Source: Chryseobacterium sediminis (GTDB lineage: Bacteria; Bacteroidota; Bacteroidia; Flavobacteriales; Weeksellaceae). Taken from it: DNA of 64,000 nt. The position numbers were made by a program, and so were the translations under genes. Shown here one piece after another: positions 16,275-25,085 of this stretch. The notes beneath the pieces were generated by a model. That model did no database searches, was not told where the DNA came from, and saw only the letters and a list, made by a program, of their open reading frames with translations. Position 1 is the stretch's first letter; each line of letters starts with the position of its first letter. The stretch is taken from positions 248,001 through 312,000 of the forward strand of contig NZ_VUNZ01000003.1 in assembly GCF_008386505.1 (NCBI RefSeq). The letters run 5' to 3'.

Positions 16275-19013
16275 ATGAAACATTATTTCTTCTTTTTTTG
16301 TTTCGCGGTCCAGATGGCTTTCGGGCAGGTTTTGTATCCATATTTACAAAATCCAACCCCGAATTCTATGATCGTCAATTGGAAAACAGCTTCCAACAAT
16401 GAAACAACAGTGATCTACGGAGATTCTCCAACGAATTTGAACGTGACGGTAACAGGAACTACCAATATCTTCTCAGATACGGGGTATAACAACAATTATT
16501 ATTACCATACGGCAAAGGTTACCAATCTTCAGCCGAATACTAAATATTATTACAAGATAAAAACAGGAACCAGTGAGTCTGCTGTTTACAATTTCAGAAC
16601 TCTTCCTTTGCCGGGACAGGCCGTAACGGCCAATGGAAAAATCCGTTTCCTTATTATGGGTGACAACCAAATCAAAGCAGAACCGAGATATGACACGCTT
16701 ACTTTGAATGCCTATAAAAAATTAAAGGAAAAATTCGGAGCTACTTCAGACCCGTCAGACAATATTGCCCTTACTTTTATGGTAGGAGATCAGGTGGATG
16801 TAGGAACATTGGATCATTATGAGAATGTTCACTTCAAAAAGAACATCAAATTATCACCTTACCTGCCTATTCAGACAACAGTAGGAAATCATGAAACCTA
16901 TGGAACAATGGGAATGAATTCTTACTACGCCCATTTTTATATTGATGAAATCAGTTATAAAGGAATAAGCTCAGGAAATGAAAATTATTATGCTCAGCAG
17001 GCGGGTAATGTATTATTCGTAAGTTTGAGCTCAGAACATACGGGATCTGCACAACAGAACTGGCTTCAGCAGATTTTAACAGCGGCAAACAGTGATTCTA
17101 CCGTAGACTGGATTATTTCCTTAAGCCACAGACCTTATCAGGCTGAGCAGTATGTAGGAGATATTTCTACATGGGTAAGAGAAAATGCTGTACCGCTTCT
17201 GGTAACTTCGGATAAATATTTAATGCACGTGGGGGCCCATCATCATTTATATCACAGAGGACAGCTTAAAAATACACCGAACTATCAGATTATTTCAGGA
17301 GGAACGGCTTGGGATCAGTATTGGGGAATGTCTAATGAAAAGGATTTTGATGATGTTCAGAAGACTTTGACAGACTGGACGTATCAGATCGTGGAAGTAG
17401 ATATTCCGACGGGAAAAGTGGATGTTGAATGTTATTCTATTGGTGGTGTTTACAACAAAAAAAATAACGTACTGGTAGATTCTTTCCATAGATATAAAAA
17501 TCAGCCTAAACCGGCAAAACCATCTATTACAAACAATTTCTCAGGGGCTATTACTCTGCCTTTGACATTGAATGGAAGTGCATTTTCATCTTCAAATAAT
17601 GAATTGCTGAACACGACACAGTTTCTGATCAGTAAGACATCCACCTTTTCTGTGATTGAAAAAGAGTTTTACCGTGATTTTGAAAACTGGTTCGGAAAAG
17701 ACGGAAACGGAACTCCGGATAAAACCAAAAACCTGAATGATGGAGTAGACATTACAAAAGCAACATTGGCAGCGAACTCTATTCCAAACGGAATTTATTA
17801 TGTGAAAACCCGTTACAGAGACAGAAACCTGGAGTGGAGTGACTGGAGTGATGTGAAGCAGTTTGAAATCACAGGAAGTGTAGTTTCAAATCCTACATTT
17901 ACTTTAAATAAAACGGAATATGCTCAAAATGAAGCTATTACCGCTACTTTCACCGGAGGTCCTGGAAATCAGCAGGACTGGGTAGGAATTTATAAAAAAG
18001 GACAGACACCGGCGAGTACTACTTCACAAGTGTACAGTTATACTAACGGACAGGTAGCAGGAACAGTTACTTTTAATAATGGTATGGCTAATAAAGGTCA
18101 GTATTTTGCAGGATTTTTTGCAAACGGAGGATATACCGAAATCACTCCAAAAAAAGAGTTTTATGTAGGACCGAAAGTTCAGCTGCAGACTACTTCTGAT
18201 ACGTATCCGGTAGGAGGAACAGTGGTTCTTAATTTTACAGACGGGCCCAACTTGCAGAAAGACTGGATCGGAATTTATAAGATGGGGCAGACTCCGGGAA
18301 CTACAGCTTCTATTAAATGGAGCTATGTAACAACTGCATCAGGAACACTTAATTTCACAGGACTTCCGAAAGGATATTATTACGCTCAATATCTACTGGA
18401 AGACGGATATAACGGAATCGGGGAGAAGGTATTCTTTAAAGTAGGTGATATCGTGACTGATTTGTGGATCAATAAACCGGTATATACTTTAGGAGAAAAT
18501 ATTACAGCTTCATGGACAGATTCTCCGGGAATCATCAAAGACTGGTTAGGAATTTATCCGCAAAGTGTTCAGACACCGGATGATAATTTCGTTTCTTATA
18601 CTTATTTTGACGGAGTGACGCAGGGAACAAAAACAATTCAGGGAACAGCTGTACCTGCTACACCAGGAAATTATTATATGGTTATGTTTACCAATGATTC
18701 TTATACAGAAGTTTCAAACAGAGTACAGTTCCAGGTAACTTCACCAACATTAGGAACTGAAGAAACAAGAAGTACGGAGAAAAATGTAGTGTTGTATCCT
18801 AACCCAACAAAACCTGGACAGCCTACTTTCATTAAGAGTGATTACCCGATTGAGAAAATCGAATTGGTCTCAGCTTCAGGAGAATTACTGTATGTATCAA
18901 AAAATATCAATAACCAACGTTTCTCTTTGGTGAATGAAAACCTTCCGGCAGGCGTTTATTTTGTAAAAGTACACGGAAGAAAACTATTTACTTTAAAGCT
19001 GATTATTCAGTAA
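16275..19013 (+). CDS. Secreted purple-acid-phosphatase-like metallophosphoesterase with three DWxGIY repeats and T9SS domain
   Basis: This is a 912-residue exported protein. After a signal peptide, an FN3-like domain (about 18-115) precedes a calcineurin-like phosphoesterase (about 120-400). That domain has MGDNQ, VGDQVD, VGNHET, SLSHRPYQ and GAHHHLYHRG, which supply the two-metal ligands. The last motif reads GAHHH rather than the more common GHxH. A linker domain is followed by three tandem domains of about 90 residues (about 545-825), each containing DWVGIY, DWIGIY or DWLGIY. The last 80 residues (VVLYPNPTKPGQPTF ... GVYFVKVHG) are a T9SS type A sorting domain. It probably releases phosphate from organic esters outside the cell. 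Confidence 0.92.
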   Translation: MKHYFFFFCFAVQMAFGQVLYPYLQNPTPNSMIVNWKTASNNETTVIYGDSPTNLNVTVTGTTNIFSDTGYNNNYYYHTAKVTNLQPNTKYYYKIKTGTSESAVYNFRTLPLPGQAVTANGKIRFLIMGDNQIKAEPRYDTLTLNAYKKLKEKFGATSDPSDNIALTFMVGDQVDVGTLDHYENVHFKKNIKLSPYLPIQTTVGNHETYGTMGMNSYYAHFYIDEISYKGISSGNENYYAQQAGNVLFVSLSSEHTGSAQQNWLQQILTAANSDSTVDWIISLSHRPYQAEQYVGDISTWVRENAVPLLVTSDKYLMHVGAHHHLYHRGQLKNTPNYQIISGGTAWDQYWGMSNEKDFDDVQKTLTDWTYQIVEVDIPTGKVDVECYSIGGVYNKKNNVLVDSFHRYKNQPKPAKPSITNNFSGAITLPLTLNGSAFSSSNNELLNTTQFLISKTSTFSVIEKEFYRDFENWFGKDGNGTPDKTKNLNDGVDITKATLAANSIPNGIYYVKTRYRDRNLEWSDWSDVKQFEITGSVVSNPTFTLNKTEYAQNEAITATFTGGPGNQQDWVGIYKKGQTPASTTSQVYSYTNGQVAGTVTFNNGMANKGQYFAGFFANGGYTEITPKKEFYVGPKVQLQTTSDTYPVGGTVVLNFTDGPNLQKDWIGIYKMGQTPGTTASIKWSYVTTASGTLNFTGLPKGYYYAQYLLEDGYNGIGEKVFFKVGDIVTDLWINKPVYTLGENITASWTDSPGIIKDWLGIYPQSVQTPDDNFVSYTYFDGVTQGTKTIQGTAVPATPGNYYMVMFTNDSYTEVSNRVQFQVTSPTLGTEETRSTEKNVVLYPNPTKPGQPTFIKSDYPIEKIELVSASGELLYVSKNINNQRFSLVNENLPAGVYFVKVHGRKLFTLKLIIQ

Positions 19014-19042
19014 TAAGTAAACGAAACACAATTATAATTTTA

Positions 19043-19073
19043 GAGACTGCTGGAAATAGCGGTCTCTTTTTTA
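19043..19073 (+). terminator. Terminator of the metallophosphoesterase gene
   Basis: GAGAC-GCT and AGC-GTCTC form a stem (19043-19066) followed by T6. Confidence 0.85.
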
Positions 19074-19147
19074 TTGTTTAAACATAATGCCTGCTCAATC
19101 TGAATAATTTGGCAGAAATATTTACCCTAAAAATCTGTGTTAAATAA

Positions 19148-19178
19148 AAAAGCAGTTCCAAAAATTGAAACTGCTTTT
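19148..19178 (-). terminator. Terminator of the YwqK-like gene
   Basis: AAAAGCAGTT and AACTGCTTTT flank an 11-nt loop just downstream of the stop at 19197 (minus strand). Confidence 0.75.
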
Positions 19179-19196
19179 GATATATTGATGCAATGA

Positions 19197-20726
19197 TTAA
19201 TCAACATATAGATCATCTTCGCTGAATGCCGCCGGATTTTCTGTAGAAGCATATTCCTCAGGTAGATCAGCCAGTGTTTTGGTTTCCTGAAGAAGCTTTC
19301 CGTCCGGACTATACAGTTTTATAAGTACCCATTTTCCATTGCGTTCTAATTCTTTAACTCCGCTTAGGGTAGTGAGCTTTATTTTTCCGTTTTGTAAAAT
19401 ACCTGCTTTTACAGAAGATTTATTGGCAGGTTTTCCTTTTACATACTGTACAATTTGTGCTGTGAAGAAATAATCATGATCTCCGTCTTCACTCAAAGGC
19501 TGGCTGTAAGTGTATAAAAGAGTACCTTTATTATCATAAATAGTGGTATCATAAGCTGTTTGTTTAGAATTTAATTTCTTCTCAGATTTCAGCTTTTTCT
19601 CTTCAGTATACATTTTAGTATTTACTAAAACACCTTCCTTATATTGGCTTTCGCTAAGTCCTTCATAGGCTGTACCATTATAAGGCATTTCATCTTTATA
19701 GGTCAGGGTAGATTTCAGTTTTCCATCTGGGGAATAATATTTAATCTCCTGAGTAACATTCTCTTTTAAAATTTTCTCAGATGATAACTTTCCTTCTTCA
19801 TCAAAATATTTGCTTGTTATGATGGAACCGTTTTTATATACATCAATAGAAGAAATCAGTGCATAATCATAATTAAGCTCATAATCTTCACCTTCTGTCG
19901 GCTGGTAAATATCATTCTCTTTATCATACTGATAAATAAGATGGCCTATTTTTTTTCCGGATTCATCATAAGTGGTTTTATAACCGTCTTTTTTGTTTCT
20001 CTTCTGTTCCTGCAGCAGCTGTCCGTTTTTAGCATAGATAATACTTTCCTTTATACTGCCGTCACTTTTGGTTTTTTCTATCTTTGAGATCCTCATTGGA
20101 TTCGGATAATAATCTACCTGCAGCCCTTCACCCGAACCGGAAGGAGATGTCCCAATAAGTTTCCCTTTTTCACCGTAATATTTAGTCTCATAGTTGCCGT
20201 CTTTATCAGAAGTGGTTTCGTATCTGATTCCTTTAATATCTTCATCATAAATAATAGTCTTTACGGGCAGAGAATTCTCATAAGTGGTTATCGAGTTATA
20301 AAAAGATTCATTTTCAGGATCCTTGTATACCACCATTTTTCCAGTGAAGTTACCGTCAGCTTTATAGACCATATCCTCTGTAATCCGGCCTTTATCATCA
20401 TAAGACTGAGAAGCTCCAACCTGCTTTCCGTTAGAATAAGTTACCGTACTCATGATCTTTCCCTCAGGAGTGTACCAGGTTACTTTTCCGTCAAAAACTT
20501 CATTGCTTGGAGTAGTATCAGAAGCAAGACCTTCCATCTGTAGTTTTCCGTCCTTATAGAAATCTTTGATGAGGATGAGTTTGCCTTTAGGAGTCGTTTC
20601 ACGGTAAAATTCCATTTTATCCTGAGTAGTCTTTTCCCAGTTTTCATCGAAATAAGTTTTTTCCTGTGCATACACATTGATGCTAAGTACCAGGGCAAGT
20701 AATGCTGAGGTAAATAATTTTTTCAT
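19197..20726 (-). CDS. Exported YwqK/MORN-like repeat protein
   Basis: This 509-residue protein has a signal peptide (LLALVLSINVYAQ) and then about a dozen short repeats of the kind YYxxGKL or YDxxGKxxxxxxY. Examples are WYTPEGKIMSTVTYSNGKQ, YYSPDGKLKSTLTYKD and YDESGKKIGHLIYQYD. Such MORN-like beta-hairpin repeats are common in exported Bacteroidota proteins annotated as 'YwqK-family antitoxin', a name that has little functional support. No T9SS tail is present, so it probably stays in the periplasm. No partner gene suggests a toxin-antitoxin role here. Confidence 0.8.
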   Translation of the reverse strand: MKKLFTSALLALVLSINVYAQEKTYFDENWEKTTQDKMEFYRETTPKGKLILIKDFYKDGKLQMEGLASDTTPSNEVFDGKVTWYTPEGKIMSTVTYSNGKQVGASQSYDDKGRITEDMVYKADGNFTGKMVVYKDPENESFYNSITTYENSLPVKTIIYDEDIKGIRYETTSDKDGNYETKYYGEKGKLIGTSPSGSGEGLQVDYYPNPMRISKIEKTKSDGSIKESIIYAKNGQLLQEQKRNKKDGYKTTYDESGKKIGHLIYQYDKENDIYQPTEGEDYELNYDYALISSIDVYKNGSIITSKYFDEEGKLSSEKILKENVTQEIKYYSPDGKLKSTLTYKDEMPYNGTAYEGLSESQYKEGVLVNTKMYTEEKKLKSEKKLNSKQTAYDTTIYDNKGTLLYTYSQPLSEDGDHDYFFTAQIVQYVKGKPANKSSVKAGILQNGKIKLTTLSGVKELERNGKWVLIKLYSPDGKLLQETKTLADLPEEYASTENPAAFSEDDLYVD

Positions 20727-21109
20727 GTTTTTATTTAAAGTTTGATTTTGTATATGATTAATGTGATGGTATATATTGAAATATTCTCTGAAGAGATCAG
20801 AAGAAGTAAAAAGGCAATAATGTTCTGCCGTAAAATAATTTTATATTAATATTGTGTTTAAAATCAATGCTATCCGAAACAAAATAGATTGTGTTTCCGG
20901 ATTTGAAGCCCCAAATATAAATCAAATTGATGAGAAATACCACAAAAAACGAACAGACTTGTTCATTTTTATTGATAAAAGTTTGATTTTTATAGATTTA
21001 AATATTGAAAAAAAGGATTCAAAAAAAGTATACAGTTCAGGATCGTTTCCGGACATGGGATATACCAGAAAATTTATTAAATTTAGCCAACAGAAAAATC
21101 TAATATTTC
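20727..21109. other. 383-nt non-coding gap between divergent genes
   Basis: No credible gene is seen. A perfect minus-strand TAnnTTTG (TATATTTG, 20919 to 20912) could start the YwqK-like gene with a leader of about 185 nt. A small inverted repeat, CCGAAAC...GTTTCCGG, lies just before it (about 20875-20901). TAAATTTAG at 21078-21086 is a possible weak -7 box for scoA. Confidence 0.4.
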
Positions 21110-21811
21110 ATGATAGATAAAAGAGTAAAAAATGCAAAGGAGGCCATCGAAGGAATTCAGGATGGAATGACACTGATGCTTGGCGGATTCGGACTTTGCG
21201 GTATCCCTGAAAACTCAATCAATGCTTTGGTAGAAAGTGATGTGAAAGACCTTACCTGTATTTCAAACAATGCAGGAGTGGATGATTTCGGATTAGGATT
21301 ACTGCTTCACAAAAGACAGATCAGGAAAATGATCTCTTCTTATGTAGGAGAAAATGCTGAATTTGAAAGACAGATGCTTTCAGGTGAACTGGATGTAGAA
21401 CTTACTCCACAAGGAACTCTTGCTGAAAAATGCAGAGCTGCCCAGGCAGGAATCCCTGCTTTTTATACCCCTGCAGGTTATGGAACAGAAGTAGCAGAAG
21501 GGAAAGAAGTAAAAGAGTTCAAAGGAAAACCTCACATTCTGGAGCATGCTTACGAAGCTGATTATTCTATCGTAAAAGCATGGAAAGGAGACCACGCCGG
21601 AAACCTTATCTTCAAAGGATCTGCAAGAAACTTCAACCATCCTATGGCGGGAGCTGCGAAAATTACCATTGCTGAAGTAGAAGAATTGGTAGAACCAGGA
21701 CAATTGGATCCCAACGAAATTCATATTCCGGGAATCATGATTCAGAGAATTTTCCAGGGAGAAAAATTTGAAAAAAGAATTGAGCAGAGAACAGTGAGAA
21801 CTAAAGAATAA
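21110..21811 (+). CDS. scoA: Succinyl-CoA:3-oxoacid CoA-transferase, subunit A
   Basis: This 233-residue family I CoA-transferase alpha subunit has the glycine-rich [19 protein letters not shown] (about 19-37), the ISNNAG strand, and [28 protein letters not shown] (about 95-125). With subunit B it moves CoA from succinyl-CoA to acetoacetate or another 3-oxoacid, linking ketone or branched-chain catabolism to the TCA cycle. The beta subunit lies 2 kb downstream rather than next door; an oppositely oriented ABC exporter separates them. Confidence 0.95.
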   Translation: MIDKRVKNAKEAIEGIQDGMTLMLGGFGLCGIPENSINALVESDVKDLTCISNNAGVDDFGLGLLLHKRQIRKMISSYVGENAEFERQMLSGELDVELTPQGTLAEKCRAAQAGIPAFYTPAGYGTEVAEGKEVKEFKGKPHILEHAYEADYSIVKAWKGDHAGNLIFKGSARNFNHPMAGAAKITIAEVEELVEPGQLDPNEIHIPGIMIQRIFQGEKFEKRIEQRTVRTKE

Positions 21812-21829
21812 GCTCGAATCATAAAAAAC

Positions 21830-21863
21830 AAAAAAGCGCTGAAAATATTTTCAGCGCTTTTTT
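21830..21863. terminator. Bidirectional terminator between scoA and the ABC exporter
   Basis: AAAAAGCGCTGAAAA and TTTTCAGCGCTTTTT form a long stem with a very short loop, with A-runs and T-runs on the two sides. It serves both convergent transcripts. Confidence 0.9.
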
Positions 21864-23665
21864 TATGCCTGAGGAGTAAGTGTTTTTCTTTCTCCGATTT
21901 GTTGTCTCCACATGGCATAGTAAAGGCCTTTTTCAGCAATCAGATTGCTGTGGGAACCTGTTTCTACTACCTGTCCGCGTTCAAGAACATAGATTTTATC
22001 AGCATGCATAATTGTACTTAAACGGTGGGCTATGAGTACTGTGATCTGTTCTCTTTCTTTTGAAATATCCTTGATAGTTGTAGTAATTTCTTCTTCAGTA
22101 ATGCTGTCCAGTGCAGAAGTAGCTTCGTCAAAAATCAACAGATGAGGTTTTCTTAAAAGAGCCCTTGCGATTGCTATTCTTTGCTTTTCACCACCACTCA
22201 GCTTCAGACCTCCTTCACCAATAACGGTTTCAATTCCTTTTTCAGCCCTTTCCAGCAATGCGGTACAGCTCGATTTCTGCAAAGCAACAGCCAGTTCCTC
22301 TTCAGTAGCTGAAGGATTAACGAAAAGAAGGTTTTCTTTAATAGTTCCTGCAAATAGCTGAGTATCTTGCGTTACAAAACCAATCTGATTTCTCAGTTCA
22401 TCAAAATCAAACTCTTTTCCATTAATTCCATTGTAAAAAATATTCCCTTCCTGAGGTCTGTACAATCCCACAAGCAGTTTTACCAATGTACTTTTTCCGG
22501 AACCACTAGGCCCTACAAAAGCAATGGTTTCTCCGTTTTTAAGATCAAAAGAGATATTATTCAAGGCTTTATACTGAGCAGACTGATGTTTGAAAGAAAC
22601 ATGTTTGAATTCCAGTTCTTCAATAGCGCCAATTTGTTTGGGATGAAGAGGTTTTTCTTCCACTTCTTTTTTCATTAAACGGTCAAAATTCTGAAGAGAA
22701 GCTTCTGCTTCACGGTAAGAAATAATAATGTTCCCGATTTCCTGCATCGGTCCGAAAATAAAGAAACCATAAAACATCAGAGATAAATACTGCCCCGGAG
22801 TCACAATGTTTTTAAAAATCAGATACAATAAAGTCAGGGTAATCATCTGTTGCAGAAAATTCACCATCGTTCCCTGAATAAAACTTAAGGAACGGATGCT
22901 TTTCACCTTTCTCAGTTCAAGGCCAAGGATTTTATAGGTATTGTTATTTAAACGGATTACTTCCTGATTGGTTAATCCTAAACTTTTAACAATCTCAATA
23001 TTTCTTAAACTTTCTGTAGTACTTCCGGCTAAAGCTGTAGTTTCGGTAACAATGTTTTTCTGAATTACTTTTATTCTCTTACTCAGTAAATTGGTAACAA
23101 TAGCAATAAAGAAAATTCCACAAATATAAACCGGCATAATAGACCAGTGTAAACGGATTGCATACACCGAAACAAAGATAATACTCACCAGAATTCCGAA
23201 GAAAATATTAATGAAATTAGTGATGAATTTTACGGTATCTTCTCTTACCTTGGTTAAAATAGACAGTGTTTCACCACTTCTCTGATCTTCAAACTCTTGA
23301 AAAGGTAGCGCCATGGAGTGCTTTAAGCCGTCTGTGAATATTTTCGCTCCAAATTTTTGGGTAATAACACTTACCACGTAATCCTGAAAAGCTTTGGCAA
23401 TTCTACTCACCATGGCCGTTCCGATAAGTAATCCTAAAAAGTAAAAAGCACCATGATATGCGGAACTTCCGTATAAATATTCATTCAGATTTCTGGGCAA
23501 TAACTTTTCTTTATCAAAAAAGTTGGGATGGGTGACCAGCTGATCCAGAATATTTCCTGTAATAGCCGGTGCAAATAAAGAAAAAACCTGATTGATAGTA
23601 GCCAAAAATAAAGAAATGAGAATCAGCCACTGATAAGGTTTAAGATATTTAAAAAGTATTTTCAT
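21863..23665 (-). CDS. ABC transporter, fused permease and ATP-binding protein (MsbA/MDR type)
   Basis: This half-transporter of about 600 residues has an N-terminal six-helix ABC exporter membrane domain (about 10-310) and a C-terminal nucleotide-binding domain. The latter shows Walker A GPSGSGKST, signature LSGGEKQRIAIARALL, Walker B LLIFDEATSALD and the switch His in IAHRLST. It works as a dimer to export lipids, drugs or peptides. The start was placed at 23665 (MKILFKYLKPYQ) because the -7 box at 23684-23691 lies on top of the longer start at 23686. It sits between the scoA and scoB genes in the opposite direction. Confidence 0.93.
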   Translation of the reverse strand: MKILFKYLKPYQWLILISLFLATINQVFSLFAPAITGNILDQLVTHPNFFDKEKLLPRNLNEYLYGSSAYHGAFYFLGLLIGTAMVSRIAKAFQDYVVSVITQKFGAKIFTDGLKHSMALPFQEFEDQRSGETLSILTKVREDTVKFITNFINIFFGILVSIIFVSVYAIRLHWSIMPVYICGIFFIAIVTNLLSKRIKVIQKNIVTETTALAGSTTESLRNIEIVKSLGLTNQEVIRLNNNTYKILGLELRKVKSIRSLSFIQGTMVNFLQQMITLTLLYLIFKNIVTPGQYLSLMFYGFFIFGPMQEIGNIIISYREAEASLQNFDRLMKKEVEEKPLHPKQIGAIEELEFKHVSFKHQSAQYKALNNISFDLKNGETIAFVGPSGSGKSTLVKLLVGLYRPQEGNIFYNGINGKEFDFDELRNQIGFVTQDTQLFAGTIKENLLFVNPSATEEELAVALQKSSCTALLERAEKGIETVIGEGGLKLSGGEKQRIAIARALLRKPHLLIFDEATSALDSITEEEITTTIKDISKEREQITVLIAHRLSTIMHADKIYVLERGQVVETGSHSNLIAEKGLYYAMWRQQIGERKTLTPQA

Positions 23666-23683
23666 TCTGTTAAAATAATGAAG

Positions 23684-23691
23684 CAAAATTA
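23684..23691 (-). promoter_or_regulatory. -7 box (TAATTTTG) of the ABC exporter gene
   Basis: This perfect minus-strand TAnnTTTG leaves an 18-nt leader to the ATG at 23665. Confidence 0.55.
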
Positions 23692-23787
23692 CAGATATTA
23701 TTTTAACTAACAGTGTTAATTATTGAACACAACAAAGCTCTTTTGTATTCAAGTGAAAATAATTAAATTGCAGTCTAAGTTTTTATT

Positions 23788-24441
23788 ATGCTTACAAAAG
23801 AACAAATTGCCAAAAGAATTTCAAAAGAACTGAAAGATCGTTATTATGTAAACCTGGGAATTGGGATTCCTACTTTGGTTGCCAACTATGTTCCGGAAGG
23901 TATTTCCGTAGAATTCCAGAGTGAAAACGGAGTTTTGGGAATGGGACCTTTCCCTTTCGCCGGAGAAGAAGATGCTGATATCATCAATGCCGGAAAACAA
24001 ACGATTACTATTTTAGAAGGAGGTTCATTCTTCGATTCTGCATTCAGTTTCGGGATGATTCGTGGTCAGAAAGTAGACCTTACCATCCTTGGTGCTATGG
24101 AGGTTTCAGAGAATGGAGATATTGCCAACTGGAAAATTCCCGGAAAAATGGTAAAAGGTATGGGAGGTGCGATGGACCTTGTAGCTTCTGCTGAAAATAT
24201 TATTGTTGCAATGATGCACGTGAACAAAGCAGGAGAAAGTAAAATCCTTAAGAAATGTACACTTCCTTTAACAGGAGTCAACTGTGTGAAAAAAGTGGTT
24301 ACTGAACTAGCGGTGCTGGATGTAACTCCGGCAGGTTTTAAACTGGTAGAAAGAGCGCCGGGAGTTTCTGTAGAAGACATTATCAAAGCTACTGAAGCAG
24401 ATCTGATCATTGACGGTGAAATTCCTGAAATGCAATTCTAA
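23788..24441 (+). CDS. scoB: Succinyl-CoA:3-oxoacid CoA-transferase, subunit B
   Basis: This is a 217-residue family I CoA-transferase beta subunit. The catalytic Glu lies in SENGVLGMGPFP (Glu 46), preceded by YYVNLGIGIPTLVANYVP and followed by GAMEVSENGDIANWKIPG and GGAMDLVA. It pairs with the product of scoA at 21110. Its own promoter must lie in the 100 nt shared with the divergent ABC gene; a TAAATTG at 23764-23770 is a weak candidate. A very strong terminator follows. Confidence 0.95.
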   Translation: MLTKEQIAKRISKELKDRYYVNLGIGIPTLVANYVPEGISVEFQSENGVLGMGPFPFAGEEDADIINAGKQTITILEGGSFFDSAFSFGMIRGQKVDLTILGAMEVSENGDIANWKIPGKMVKGMGGAMDLVASAENIIVAMMHVNKAGESKILKKCTLPLTGVNCVKKVVTELAVLDVTPAGFKLVERAPGVSVEDIIKATEADLIIDGEIPEMQF

Positions 24442-24454
24442 TTTGATACAATAT

Positions 24455-24494
24455 AAAAGTTTCGGCCTCACTTTGTGAGGCCGAAACTTTTATA
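24455..24494 (+). terminator. Strong terminator of scoB
   Basis: AAAAGTTTCGGCCTCAC and its exact complement flank a 3-nt loop (24455-24491). Confidence 0.9.
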
Positions 24495-24513
24495 AGACAG
24501 AGAAGATAAAATC

Positions 24514-24740
24514 GACATAGGAAATCGTAGCGTTAAGAAAATAAATTCTGAGAACGTTAAGAAAATTCTCCTGTCCGAAGCGCGAGACAAATGCAGAACC
24601 GATTCAACAATAATGATTTCGCGCAAGTTTAGAATTTTTAGAGAACAGAAATTATTTTTAGCGGAGAGTTCCCAGTCTTGAATTTTTGTTTCTTTTGTTT
24701 CAAGACAAAAGAAATTAAGGTCAACAAAAAAGCTGCTTCA
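24514..24740. repeat. 227-bp intergenic repeat, copy 1
   Basis: It begins GACATAGGAAATCGTAGCG and ends AAAAAAGCTGCTTCA. It aligns without gaps to 24801-25027, with about 12 differences counted by eye. It contains a short internal direct repeat (GTTAAGAAAAT, twice) and a perfect inverted repeat, TTTCTTTTGT...ACAAAAGAAA. No ORF of protein-like composition crosses it. Confidence 0.9.
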
Positions 24741-24800
24741 ATATAAAACAGTTTTTATCATTTAAAATTTGACAAATATTTCTAATGTTGATTTTAAAAT

Positions 24801-25027
24801 GACATAGGAAATCGTAGCGTTAAGAAAATAAATTCTGAGAACGTTAAGAAAATTCTCCTGTCCGAAGCGCGAGACAGACTTAGAACCGATTCAACAATAA
24901 TGAATTCGTGCAAGTTTAGAATTTTTAGAGAACAGGATTTATTTTTAGCGAAGAGATCCCAGTCTTGAATTTTTGTTTCTTTTGTTTCAAGACAAAAGAA
25001 ATTAAAGCCAACAAAAAAGCTGCTTCA
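24801..25027. repeat. 227-bp intergenic repeat, copy 2
   Basis: This is the second copy in direct orientation, 60 bp after the first. Its right end (AAAAGCTGC then TTCATTAATGAA then ACAGCTTTT) forms a clean hairpin at about 25015-25044. That hairpin can terminate the DUF4197 gene on the minus strand. In copy 1 the matching hairpin is degraded. Confidence 0.9.
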
Positions 25028-25085
25028 TTAATGAAACAGCTTTTATATCTCTACAGTTAGCATATCAATCTAACCTCTATCTAAA

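Noticed and set aside
19197..20726. Antitoxin of a toxin-antitoxin pair (YwqK label)
   Set aside because: It has a signal peptide, is monocistronic and has no toxin-like partner; the label is inherited from repeat similarity only.
20854..21120. 88-residue open frame before scoA
   Set aside because: It starts with GTG, overlaps the scoA start by 11 nt in another frame, has low-complexity Lys/Asp-rich content and no promoter. It is judged non-coding.
24066..24410. 114-residue frame antisense to scoB
   Set aside because: It lies wholly inside a conserved enzyme gene and is made of shadow residues (Ser/Thr/Ala rich) with no homology features.
24514..25027. Insertion sequence at the 227-bp repeats
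   Set aside because: No transposase frame, no clear terminal inverted repeats and no target-site duplication are visible; it is kept as an unclassified repeat.
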